From NCBI RefSeq assembly GCF_024807225.1, contig NZ_JANUCO010000001.1, positions 3,224,001 to 3,288,000 on the forward strand: a DNA stretch of 64,000 nt, given 5' to 3'. This document shows positions 17,252 to 26,384 of this stretch, piece after piece (position 1 is the stretch's first letter; every line of letters begins with the position of its first letter). Origin of the DNA: Chryseobacterium ginsenosidimutans (GTDB lineage: Bacteria > Bacteroidota > Bacteroidia > Flavobacteriales > Weeksellaceae). The translations under genes and the position numbers were made by a program. The notes beneath the pieces are model-generated. The model was not told where the DNA came from. It did no database searches and worked only from the letters and a program-made list of their open reading frames with translations.

Positions 17252-18596
17252 ATGCGAAAAAAAGAAGCACATATTTTAATTGTTGATGATGACGAGGATA
17301 TTTTATTTTCGGCAAGAGTCTGGCTCAAAAAGTTTTTCACCGAGGTAAGCTGTCTCAGTGAGCCGAAGAATATTTTAAAATTTTTAGCAGAACAGCAAAT
17401 TGATGCCGTTTTGCTGGATATGAATTTCCGGAAAGGTTTTGAAAACGGACAAGACGGATTGTATTGGATGCAGGAAATGAAAACGCTGGAACCTCAACTT
17501 CCAATCATTTTGATGACAGCTTACGGTGAAGTGGAAACTTGCTGTTGAAGCTTTGAAAAATGGCGCATCCGATTTTATTCTGAAACCCTGGAATAACGAA
17601 AAATTATATGCTTCGGTGAATCTTGCCGTGGATATTTCCCGAAAAAACAAAAAACTGAATCAGTGGGAAAATGTAAGTATCAAAACCAATCAGTACAAGC
17701 TGGAAACGCAGTCTGCTGCAATGCAGGAAGTGATGGATCAAATAAAAAAAGTAGCTGCAACAGACGCTAATGTTTTACTTTTAGGAGAAAACGGAACCGG
17801 AAAATATGTTCTCGCAGAATATATTCACGAATTATCCGAAAGGAAAAATCAGCCTTTTGTACACATCGATTTGGGAAGTCTTTCCGAAAATCTTTTTGAA
17901 GCTGAATTATTCGGGTATAAAAAAGGAGCTTTTACTGATGCCAATCAGGATTATTCCGGGAAGATAGAAAATGCTCAGAATGGAACGGTTTTTCTTGATG
18001 AAATCGGAAATTTACCGCTTCATTTGCAAACCAAATTATTGACTCTCATTCAAAACAGAAAATTAACGAGAATTGGAGAAAATAAAGAACGAAATTTGGA
18101 CGTCAGATTTATTTTTGCAACCAACGAAAATCTAAAAAAAGCAGTCTCGGAAAATCGTTTCCGGAAAGATCTTTATTACAGGATCAATACTGTTGAACTG
18201 CAGATTCCAAGCTTGAGAAACCGATTGGAAGACATTCCGACTTTAGCCAATTATTTCCTGGAAAAGTACAAACAGAAATATCATAAAATAGATCTCGATC
18301 TAAACGAAACTTTAATTGAAGAATTAATAAATTACTCGTGGCCGGGAAACATCCGCGAACTCGATCATTGCATAGAAAGAAGCCTAATTCTTTCCAATGA
18401 AAAAAAACTGAAATTGCTGATGCCACAAGACGAAGAATCTGAAAAGCCAATCATCAACCTGAATATCGAGGAAATGGAGGAAATTCTCATCAAAAAAGCA
18501 TTGAAAAAACATCGTGGAAATATTTCTCTCGCGGCGGAAGATTTGGGATTATCTCGTGCAGCATTGTATAGAAGAATGGATAAATTTGAATTGTGA
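17252..18596 (+). pseudogene. Sigma-54-dependent response regulator (REC-AAA-Fis), frameshifted (+1)
   Basis: The first frame encodes the REC domain (acidic DDD 12-14, phosphoacceptor Asp56 in LLDMNF, TAYGEVE) and ends at TGA 17546-17548. One extra A in GAAACT (17534-17536) explains this; without it the protein continues as ELAVEALKNGASDFILKPWN, the end of REC. After repair it has about 447 residues: REC, AAA+ domain with Walker A GENGTGK (about 178-184) and Walker B VFLDEIGN, and a Fis-type HTH (ISLAAEDLGLSRAALYRRM). The sigma-54 contact loop reads GAFTDA instead of GAFTGA. It lies divergent from the exporter operon and upstream of a histidine kinase, so it most likely activates the sigma-54 promoter at 17017-17032. 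Confidence 0.87.
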
Positions 18597-18646
18597 TTCG
18601 GTTGTTAGTTGATTGTTGTCAGTTGATAGATTTTAAACAAGCTGCA

Positions 18647-18720
18647 CTTCGACAAGCTCAGTGTGACAAAACCACTATTGATGTATATTCTTAAGTACTG
18701 TCAGGCTGAGCTTGTCGAAG
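18647..18720. repeat. Inverted repeat, CTTCGACAAGCTCA type
   Basis: Arm 18647-18668 (CTTCGACAAGCTCAGTGTGA and CA) and arm 18699-18720 pair in 20 of 22 positions, around a 30-base AT-rich loop. A further half-copy of the GTTGTTAGTTGATTG repeat lies directly before it (18601-18630). The hairpin separates the regulator and kinase genes and ends 18 bases before the kinase ATG. The same sequence type is widespread between flavobacterial genes, to my knowledge. Confidence 0.75.
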
Positions 18721-18738
18721 CCTTTTTAATAAATTATA

Positions 18739-20055
18739 ATGAAATTAAATCAATACATCTGGCTGTTATTTATTTTTCTGGCGATAGTCAGCGGGATTTT
18801 CGCCTTTGATTTTTATTCGCAGAATAAGTGGATCAACTTTGGGTTGTTTACGTTCATAACAATTGGTTGCATTCTCGTTGCGCGGATTTCAGCTTTATCT
18901 TTTATTCGGAAAAGTGAAAAAATATTACTGGCAATTCAGAAAAAAGATTTTTCTCTTTTCCCGAAACCTGAACAAAATAATCTGTTCGATAATGCCGTAA
19001 AACTCTATTATCAAAGTAAAGAAGAACATCTTTCATTCTCTTCTTATAAACTTCTTTACGAAGAAATTTTGAATCAACTGGAAATTGGATTGATGATTCT
19101 TTCCGAAAAAAATAACGAATGGGAAGTTTTTTATGTAAATCCTGTTTTCTTGGAAATTTTACAAATTCCAAAATATAATTCGTGGGAACTTTACGAATCT
19201 AAAATACCTGATTTTTACAATATTATAAAGCAAACCCATTACGAAAACTCTCAGGAATTCTTTGACATTTCGATCAATGAAAATGCGAAACAATCGTTTT
19301 CTCTGAGAACGAAAAAAGTTCAAAATGTAAAAAACCGCTTCTGCATCATCAGTCTGGAATCTCTTCAGAAAATCATCGAGCAAAAGGAAAAACTCGCCTG
19401 GAATAATCTGATGAAAGTGATCTCTCACGAACTTCTGAATACTTTGACGCCTGTAAACAGCTTAATTCAAAATCTTGAATACATAGCGAATCAGGAAGTT
19501 GTAGAAAAAGAAGATCAACAGGAAATGAAAGAAAGTTTGAGAATCATCAATTCAAAATCAAAACAATTACTGAATTTTGTGGACGATTACCGACAGGTTG
19601 CCGAGTTGCCAAAGCCGGTTTTCAAAACCATTTCTTTGACGAATATTGTAGAATCTGCGCTTAATTTTATGAAACCTGAATTCGAAAAAAATAAGATTAA
19701 GGTTATTAATTCATTAGAAAATCAAATAATTTGGGGCGACGAAAAAATGATAGAAAGATGTCTGATCAATCTTTATCTGAATACTATTTATGCCGTTGAA
19801 GATACCTTAGAAAAGACAATTAAAACAGAAATTAAAACCCTTAATAAACGTATCATTCTAAGTGTAGAAGACAATGGAATTGGGATTCCGAATGAAATTA
19901 AAGACAAGATTTTTATTCCGTTTTTTACCACCAGAATCAGTGGTTCGGGAATTGGTTTAACCCTCAGCAAAAGCATCATCGAAGCGCACAAAGGCTATCT
20001 CACTTACAAACCGCTGGAAAAAGGCAGCCGTTTTGAGATCTGGTTTTTGGAGTAA
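18739..20055 (+). CDS. Sensor histidine kinase, partner of the sigma-54 response regulator
   Basis: A 438-residue membrane kinase. Two hydrophobic segments at about 7-23 and 33-53 leave almost no periplasmic part, so sensing is probably in the membrane or cytoplasm. A PAS-like segment (about 110-210, IGLMILSEKNNEWEVFYVN) precedes the HisKA-like box LMKVISHELLNTLTPV, with His230. The ATPase part shows N box (CLINLYLNTIYAV), G1 (VEDNGIGIP), F (FIPFFTTR) and G2 (GSGIGLTLSKSII). The layout resembles NtrY/ZraS-type kinases that serve NtrC-like regulators. It follows the regulator gene by 142 bases of repeat-rich DNA on the same strand, so the two probably form a two-component system for the efflux operon. 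Confidence 0.88.
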   Translation: MKLNQYIWLLFIFLAIVSGIFAFDFYSQNKWINFGLFTFITIGCILVARISALSFIRKSEKILLAIQKKDFSLFPKPEQNNLFDNAVKLYYQSKEEHLSFSSYKLLYEEILNQLEIGLMILSEKNNEWEVFYVNPVFLEILQIPKYNSWELYESKIPDFYNIIKQTHYENSQEFFDISINENAKQSFSLRTKKVQNVKNRFCIISLESLQKIIEQKEKLAWNNLMKVISHELLNTLTPVNSLIQNLEYIANQEVVEKEDQQEMKESLRIINSKSKQLLNFVDDYRQVAELPKPVFKTISLTNIVESALNFMKPEFEKNKIKVINSLENQIIWGDEKMIERCLINLYLNTIYAVEDTLEKTIKTEIKTLNKRIILSVEDNGIGIPNEIKDKIFIPFFTTRISGSGIGLTLSKSIIEAHKGYLTYKPLEKGSRFEIWFLE

Positions 20056-20110
20056 TTGACTTTATTAATGGTTTAAAATTTAATAATAAATCCGGTTAAA
20101 TTAAAAAATA

Positions 20111-20124
20111 TAACCACAAAAGAT
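20111..20124 (-). repeat. Flanking inverted-repeat arm, left of IS110
   Basis: TAACCACAAAAGAT is the reverse complement of ATCTTTTGTGGTTA and matches the arm at 21474-21487 in 13 of 14 positions. The IS110 transposase lies between the two arms. Confidence 0.5.
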
Positions 20125-21473
20125 ACTGTGTTCATTTCCAAATATTTTCAGATATTTGTATAAACTATTTAAGGAGAATATTTATTCATCCTGTGTAGGC
20201 AGGCGCAACCCTGTCTATTTTTTTATTTTCTATATAATTAGGATCAAATTCCATATTGCTTTTCCAAAGTTTATAAGTTAAAATGAGCAACTTTCTTGCG
20301 ACTGCTATTACTGCTATTTTTTTCACAGGTTTTCTGTCTTTTAGATTGTTATAAAACTCTTTCATTAACGGATTGAATCTGGTTGCACATAAAGCGGGCA
20401 TATATAAAGAATGGCGGATAAAACTGTTTCCCTTTTTAGATATTCTTGTCTTCCCTTCCTTATTCCCAGACTGATTGTGCTGAATATCTAAACCTGCATA
20501 ACTTGCCAGTTGTCTTCCATTTGTTATTAACGCAAAGGCATTGGTTTCTGCAATAATACATATTGTTGTAATAAAACTTACTCCCGGAATACTGCATATT
20601 TTTTTAACTTTATCAGAAAACTCTGTATCAGACATTACTAAAAGCCTAAGTTCCGACTCGATCTCCGATACCTGTACTTCTAATAAGGAAACCTGTGTTT
20701 TTAACCTTTTTTGAGTGGAGACAGGGCAGTCATGACTGTGATGTTTTGCATGAAGCTGATTCTTAGCCTGATTGATTTTAGCTTTTACTTCACGGTATTC
20801 ACGGCTTAAAAATTTTAAATCACGCATAATTTTAGTAGGCATATTCCAGGTTCTTAATTTCCTTTCCAATCCTAACCTGCATAAAACCTCTGAATCCTTT
20901 TGATCTGTCTTGGTTTTCACATTAAGACTGCGGGAATAATGCTTCACCATATTGGGTAATAGCACAGATAATTTACAATGATGCTCATTTAAAAAATAAG
21001 CCAAATGCTCATAATAAACGCCCGTGGCTTCCATTACATAAAATACTTCTCTTGAGGCATTCTGTTCATCCGACCACTGCAATAATTCTTTATATCCACA
21101 ATAGTCATTTTTAAATCTTTTACTCTTCCCAAATTTTTGATTTTGAAAGCTGTCTGAAGTTCCAAAACAACAGTCTAGATAATCTTTTGAAATATCAATA
21201 CCGATACATTGCTTTTCCATGATGTTTAATTTTAAGTGAAAAAACTGCAGTTTCTTGTAATCTTTTCTCGCATTTATACGGAATGTAAAAACTTCCTAAG
21301 TACTGTTCAGATTTTAAAGAAACTTAGAGACAGAGAATCTTTCTTTTTCCGGTATATTAATAAAAATTACCTCTCACAAAATATTTCTGCTGCCTCTTAG
21401 TTTTATTATTTAAAGTAACTTATATTTATAAATACAAACATACGAGTTACGAAAGCTATTTTACTTCTTTTGC
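20125..21473 (-). mobile_element. IS110-family insertion sequence (ends not defined)
   Basis: The transposase gene with its flanks of about 60 and 250 bases fits the 1.2-1.6 kb size of IS110 elements. IS110 elements have no or only tiny terminal repeats and make no target duplications, so the ends cannot be read from one copy; the limits given are the DNA between the two repeat arms at 20111-20124 and 21474-21487 and are only an outer estimate. The non-coding part before the transposase start (21221-21473) is where IS110-group elements encode their bridge RNA. Confidence 0.55.
20186..21220 (-). CDS. IS110 family transposase (DEDD recombinase)
   Basis: A 344-residue transposase. The N-terminal RuvC-like domain shows the DEDD set: Asp9 in GIDISKD, Glu64 in VMEATGVYY, Asp106 and Asp109 in KTKTDQKDSEVL. 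A coiled-coil linker (about 135-205) follows, and then the Transposase_20 domain with IPGVSFITT, SYAGLDIQHNQSG (Ser251 is the candidate nucleophile of the family) and RISKKGNSFIRHSLYMPA. All expected catalytic residues are present and the length is normal, so the enzyme looks active. IS110 enzymes recombine DNA through a Holliday-like intermediate, guided by a bridge RNA. It lies between the kinase gene and the SusD gene, both of which appear intact. Confidence 0.95.
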   Translation of the reverse strand: MEKQCIGIDISKDYLDCCFGTSDSFQNQKFGKSKRFKNDYCGYKELLQWSDEQNASREVFYVMEATGVYYEHLAYFLNEHHCKLSVLLPNMVKHYSRSLNVKTKTDQKDSEVLCRLGLERKLRTWNMPTKIMRDLKFLSREYREVKAKINQAKNQLHAKHHSHDCPVSTQKRLKTQVSLLEVQVSEIESELRLLVMSDTEFSDKVKKICSIPGVSFITTICIIAETNAFALITNGRQLASYAGLDIQHNQSGNKEGKTRISKKGNSFIRHSLYMPALCATRFNPLMKEFYNNLKDRKPVKKIAVIAVARKLLILTYKLWKSNMEFDPNYIENKKIDRVAPAYTG

Positions 21474-21531
21474 ATCTTTTGTGGCTAAAAAATATAAGGT
21501 TTTACTTTATAAAACTTTAAAAGTATATTTC
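21221..21531. other. 311-base gap: non-coding end of IS110 and flank
   Basis: This region precedes the transposase start (read leftward) and ends at the SusD stop. It includes the candidate bridge RNA zone, with the short inverted pair AACTGCAGTT at 21241-21250 and AACTTCCTAAG near 21291, and the repeat arm at 21474-21487. I see no gene. The piece nearest SusD (21488-21531) is AT-rich and could hold a terminator, but no strong stem is evident. Confidence 0.4.
21474..21487 (+). repeat. Flanking inverted-repeat arm, right of IS110
   Basis: ATCTTTTGTGGCTA, preceded by CTTCTTTTGC, matches the reverse complement of 20111-20124 in 13 of 14 bases. It probably formed one palindromic intergenic repeat with the left arm before the element arrived. 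Confidence 0.5.
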
Positions 21532-23070
21532 TTAAGGATTTTGTTCATATCCCGCTATCTGAATCTGAGATAAAGGAATCTGATACAGATAATCCTTCGT
21601 TGTAATCGTAAAATTATAATTAAGATCTGCAGCAGCCTGATTGATAACGGCAACTCCCGTATTCCAACGTACCAAATCGTGCCAGTAAACCCCTTCTCCT
21701 GCAAATTCTACTCTTCTCTCTTTTCGAAGTGCGGTCGTAAAATCGGTACTCGAAATAGAGGTAGAAAGCGCAGAAAGACCCGCTCTCTGACGAATTCTAT
21801 TGACATACGGAACCGCAGCACTCGTATTTCCCTGATTATTTAAAACCTCCGCATACATTAAAAGAACATCTTCATATCGAATGATCGGAAAATTGATTGG
21901 CCAATCGTAACGGTTGGTGATCACCAATCCAGGTTCACGAAATTTCACGAAATAATTCGCATTATCCGGTTGCCCGTTTTGTGCGATGAATTGAGTTTTG
22001 ACAGTTAAAGGACGTCTCAAATCTCCAGGTTCATAAGCATTAAGTAAGGATTGGGAAACCCCCAATTCAGAAGAACTAAACAAGCTGCCTTGTGCGTTGT
22101 ACAAAGGATCGGCACTTCCAAAAGTAGGCGAAACATAACTTGGCAGATAAGAACCTTGCGATAAACCTCCGCTGATATGCTGAATTTCAAAAATATGGTA
22201 TTTGTTATCGTTGGCGCTTTTAAACAAGTCTGCATAATTGGCTGCAAATGTAACGAACTGACCCTCTCCCTGAATCACCGAAAATAAGTGGTCTTTTGCT
22301 TTTGCCAAATAGGATGCATTGTTGAGAGGATAGCCGTTTCCTGTAAGATAAATCCTTCCTAACATCGCATGAGCTGCCGATTTTGTTATTCTGCCTTTAT
22401 TTTTTGCGTCATATGTATTTTTCAATCCATCTACAGAAGCTTCAATTTCTGATGTTATAAAATTGTAAAGTGTCACCAAATCTGTTCTTTGAATAGTAGC
22501 GGCTTCTTCAGGACTCACCGGATGATCGACTAAAGGAACTTTTCCAAAATTACGCATCAGTTCGAAATAAGCGTAAGCTCTTAAAAAACGGGTTTCAGAA
22601 CGGTATTGCTCTTTTGTTGCATTATCCGCAAAAGGAACGGCATCAATTCTTGCTAAAATATTATTCGCATAAGAAATCAATTGATAAGCATCTTCCCAAA
22701 GAATATTAACTTCTTCTGTTGAAGAGGTATCCTGAAAACGGTTGATTGCGTAATAATCTCTGTTTCCGTTTTGTGAAATTGCATTAAAATTGTTGGAACG
22801 GACTTCTGATGCCAGTAAATAAAAATTAACATCAAAACCTCCTCTTGATGAAGAGTTTATCATGGCAGAATATACTCCTGATAATGCCTGATTGATTTGC
22901 AGTTCTGTGGTGTAAAAAGAGGTCTGTGTAATATTATTTTCAGGTTCAAGCATCAAATCTTTTTCACAGCTCATCATTCCGAGCATCAATGTTCCGACAA
23001 GTAATGTCTTTCCGAAATTCTTAATATGTAATGGTAAAAAGCGTCTATTTTTATTATAAGTTATTTTCAT
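21532..23070 (-). CDS. SusD/RagB family outer-membrane lipoprotein
   Basis: A 512-residue nutrient-binding lipoprotein. The signal peptide ends in a lipobox (LGTLMLGMMSC, Cys at about residue 35) after a rather long polar start. SusD landmarks are ITQTSFYTTELQINQALSGVYSAM, the TPR segment AYAYFELMRNFGKVPLV, and the C-terminal block RYEDVLLMYAEVLNNQG and RRVEFAGEGVYWHDLVRW. In the SusCD model this protein is the surface lid that hands oligomeric nutrient to the SusC transporter, whose gene lies 11 bases upstream. No glycosidase or regulator is adjacent, so the substrate is unknown. The IS110 element sits directly behind its stop. Confidence 0.93.
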   Translation of the reverse strand: MKITYNKNRRFLPLHIKNFGKTLLVGTLMLGMMSCEKDLMLEPENNITQTSFYTTELQINQALSGVYSAMINSSSRGGFDVNFYLLASEVRSNNFNAISQNGNRDYYAINRFQDTSSTEEVNILWEDAYQLISYANNILARIDAVPFADNATKEQYRSETRFLRAYAYFELMRNFGKVPLVDHPVSPEEAATIQRTDLVTLYNFITSEIEASVDGLKNTYDAKNKGRITKSAAHAMLGRIYLTGNGYPLNNASYLAKAKDHLFSVIQGEGQFVTFAANYADLFKSANDNKYHIFEIQHISGGLSQGSYLPSYVSPTFGSADPLYNAQGSLFSSSELGVSQSLLNAYEPGDLRRPLTVKTQFIAQNGQPDNANYFVKFREPGLVITNRYDWPINFPIIRYEDVLLMYAEVLNNQGNTSAAVPYVNRIRQRAGLSALSTSISSTDFTTALRKERRVEFAGEGVYWHDLVRWNTGVAVINQAAADLNYNFTITTKDYLYQIPLSQIQIAGYEQNP

Positions 23071-23081
23071 TTTTTTAAATT

Positions 23082-26001
23082 TTAGAAGTTAAAGTTTAAG
23101 CCCATCATATAAACCTTTGCATTAGGATACGCCCCGTAATCGGTTCCGTCTGACTGTACAGATTCTGGATTATAACCACCGTAATAGTGATCTTTTCTCC
23201 AGACATTTTCTAAGCTGACATAAATTCTCAGATTAGAAATTTTTAATTTATCGGATAACTCTTTATCAAAGTTATATCCTAAAGTCACATTTTTTAATTG
23301 AATGTAAGTCGCATCATACAACCATCTTGTATCCAGAAGACCTCCTGTTGTACCGTCTAATCTGGGCGTTTTTCCATCTCCCGGATCTTCATCGGAACGC
23401 CATCGATTTGCCCAATTGCCCATCACATTTGTCGTGGTTCCCATACCGGGACGATCGATTGCACGACCTAACAATGCATAACTGTAACCTCCTTTTTGCC
23501 CTTGAAAAAACACAGAAAGATCAAATCCCTTATAAGAAAATGTATTCGTAATCCCCCAATAATAATCAGGAGTAGGACCTCCAATGATATGACGGTCTTT
23601 TTCGTCGATAACGCCATCCCCATTTGCGTCTAGGTATTTCACGTCTCCGGCAATTGCTCCAGCTGTTTTGGCAACGCTTGTATTGTTGATATCTGCTGTA
23701 GATAGTACACCTATCGCTTCATAAAGATAAAATGCATTCAGTTCCTGCCCTACCTGAATAATATTTGTGCTCTCACTAAAACCTGTAGGAATCGATTTAT
23801 TATTATTACCTAACTGCAATACTTTGTTATTATTAAATGCAATATTAGCGGAAGTATTCCATCTGAAAGCTCCGACTAAGTTTTTTGTGCTTAATTCTAA
23901 TTCCAGTCCTTTATTTTGAACCGAACCAACGTTTCTCCAAATTGTTGAATAACCTGAAACAAGAGCAATCGGTTCTTCCAAAAGAAGATCCTTTGTTTTT
24001 TTGATATAATAATCTGCGGTAAAATCAATTCTGTTGAATAAACCCAATTCAAAACCAAAATCAGACGATTGCGTTTTTTCCCAGGTAAGATTAGGATTCG
24101 CAATGGTGTTCGGGATTAAACCGTTTGATAAGTTTCCGCCAAAAGAATAATTTCCTCCCGAAAGTGTTCCAAATGCTCTGTAATCTCCAATTGAATTATT
24201 CCCGTTTTCTCCCCAACTGTATCTGAATTTAAGGTTATTCAGCCATTTTATATCTTTTAAGAAATCTTCCTGATCTGCTTTCCACCCAGCTCCGAATGCC
24301 GCAAAAGTTCCCCAAAGATTATTCCACCCGAATCTGGAAGATCCATCTCTACGGATACTTGTGGATAACATATATTTCTTTTTATAATCGTAGTTAACAC
24401 GACCAAACATAGAGATCAACATCCATTCTGAAGCGGTATATTCAGAATTAAGTACCGATGCAGATTGTGTAAAATTGAAGGTTTTTAAATCATCATTCGG
24501 AAAACCTTTGTTTCGGTTATATTGAGTGGTTGTTCTGTAATTTTCTGCACTGTAACCCGCAATAGCATTAACATTATGATCACCAAAAGATTCTTTATAA
24601 CTCAGCAAACCTTCACCCAAATATCTGTTATAATTAACTGTTCTTCGGCTTGCAATACTTACCTGTCCCGGTATATTGGTAATTAAATCAAAAGTTGGCG
24701 TATACCCATTATTGAGGTTAAAATTATTGGTTGCCCCTCCGGAAATTTTCAAATTCAGAGTTGGTAAAATATCATAAGATACATACAAGCTCGACAATAG
24801 ACGAAATTCGTTGGTATCATTTGTCGTTTGCTCCATCAAACCGATAGGACTTTGGGTAGAACCTGCCCATCTGTATCTTGTATTTTTCCAAAAATTGGTA
24901 TAAAGACCGGCATTTAATTCTGCTATGGGAACCATCGAAAGCATTTTATGAGCGAGATTGTCTTTTCCGTCTACTGTTGCTCCGTAACTTTGCGAATAAC
25001 TTGGTCGAAGTGCGATTCCGGCTTTCCATTTATCTGAAAGATTAACATCTATAGTTGCACTTAAATTAAATCTGTTAAAACCAGTATTAATCGCCAAACC
25101 TTCCTGATCGAAATACGCCCCCGAAATCGCATATTTCACATTCTTGTTTCCTCCTCTTACCGACAATTGATAACTTTGAATAGCCGCCGGATGATAAAAT
25201 TCATCCTGCCAGTCAATATTAGCAACCTGATTGGTTCCCCATCGAGGATCGATCATATAGTTGATATTCGCCAAATTATAATCAGTAGTATTGGCTAACC
25301 CAAAATAATTGGCTCTCACCGCATAACTGTCTGATGCAGAATTGCCGGGAGCCAAAGCGACCCATTTTTTATTAATCGCTTCAGTTGCATAATCGATCCA
25401 TTCTGCACTGTTCATGATATCCAGCTTTTTCTCAATCGTCTGAACTCCATAATATTGAGAAAAGCTAAAGGATGGTTTTCCCGTTGTTCCTTTTTTTGTC
25501 GTTACGATAACTACCCCATTAGAAACCACGAGATCCGTACATCGCAGTGGATGCGGCATCTTTCAGTACTTCAATCGATTGCACATCATCGGGTGAAATG
25601 TTTGCCATATCGTCGACAACCATTCCGTCGACAACATAAACTGGGGAATTACTTGCCGATATGGAAGCGGTACCACGAACTCGGATTTCCAACGGTTCTC
25701 CAGGTTTTCCTGACGTAGCGCGTGTTTTCACTCCGGCAATTTGACCTGTTAACGCCTGATCAACTCTCGCAATGGGGCGATCTTTAAAACTTTGGGCACT
25801 AACTCTGCCGACAGAACCCGTAACTTCTCCTCTCTTTTGCGTACCGTAAGCAATGATAACTACTTCCTCGATATCTTCAGTTTTATCTTTAGAATTGCGT
25901 TGTATGCTATCCTTAACCGTTTTGGTCGTTTGCTTTTCCTGCGCAAAAATAAAACCCGTGGCACCGGCTAAAAGACCAAGTGTCAATATAGTTTTTTTCA
26001 T
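23082..26001 (-). pseudogene. SusC/RagA family TonB-dependent receptor, frameshifted (+1)
   Basis: An outer-membrane porin of about 972 residues after repair. The N-terminal signal peptide (KKTILTLGLLAGATGFIFAQ) is followed by only a short linker; the carboxypeptidase-D-like domain common in SusC proteins is missing. The plug starts at EEVVIIAYGTQKRGEVTGSV and runs through PVYVVDG and SIEVLKDAASTAMYGSRG. The frame then breaks at 25519: GGTTTCT is read where GGTTCT would give SRGSNGVVIVTTKKG. The second frame (from 25559 down) holds the beta-barrel and ends in the typical aromatic MMGLNFNF. The extra T is the only defect seen. It should be the TonB-powered partner of the SusD protein. Confidence 0.88.
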
Positions 26002-26084
26002 TTAGTGATTATTAATTATTTAAAAATTTATTGTTATTCTTAAACAGAAAATCGAAGCTTAAGAACTCTGTTATTTATATCATT

Positions 26085-26187
26085 GAGATATTTCACACAT
26101 CTTTGTTTTAATAAAAATATACTTATAGAAAAATTTTACTATCCTGTAGTCACCTGTATTATTCTCTTTACTGAGAGATATTTCACA
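26085..26187. repeat. Pair of 13-base direct repeats (GAGATATTTCACA)
   Basis: Two exact copies at 26085-26097 and 26175-26187, both preceded by TT or CT and GA. They lie 84 to 186 bases upstream of the SusC start and could be operator sites for that operon; this is inference from position only. Confidence 0.45.
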
Positions 26188-26352
26188 ATAACCTGTTTTT
26201 TTTTAAATCTTTTTTTTCTAAAGAATTCTTTGAGTTTTTATCGCAGAATCAAAAGAGGAAATTTTTTAAAATCAGAGGGTATTTTGAAAAGATAAAAAAA
26301 TGATTATTTAAAATAAAATTTTATTTAATTAATGTTTTACGATAATTAATTA

Positions 26353-26360
26353 TATATTTG
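26353..26360 (+). promoter_or_regulatory. Candidate -7 box (TAnnTTTG) for the DUF2975 operon
   Basis: TATATTTG is an exact match to the Bacteroidota -7 consensus and ends 24 bases before the ATG at 26385. No good -33 element was found. Confidence 0.5.
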
Positions 26361-26384
26361 CATTAATAATTAATTAACTATGTT

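Larger units (their letters stand above)
26002..26384. other. 383-base divergent intergenic region with direct repeats
   Basis: The region separates the SusC start (leftward) from the DUF2975 gene (rightward). It is extremely AT-rich. It holds two exact copies of GAGATATTTCACA (26085-26097 and 26175-26187), 90 bases apart, and a TATATTTG -7 box at 26353-26360 for the rightward operon. A 70-codon open frame in it has no recognisable protein character. Confidence 0.5.

Noticed and set aside
26083..26295. 70-codon frame in the SusC/DUF2975 gap
   Set aside because: Composition is that of AT-rich intergenic DNA, and it spans the two 13-base repeats.
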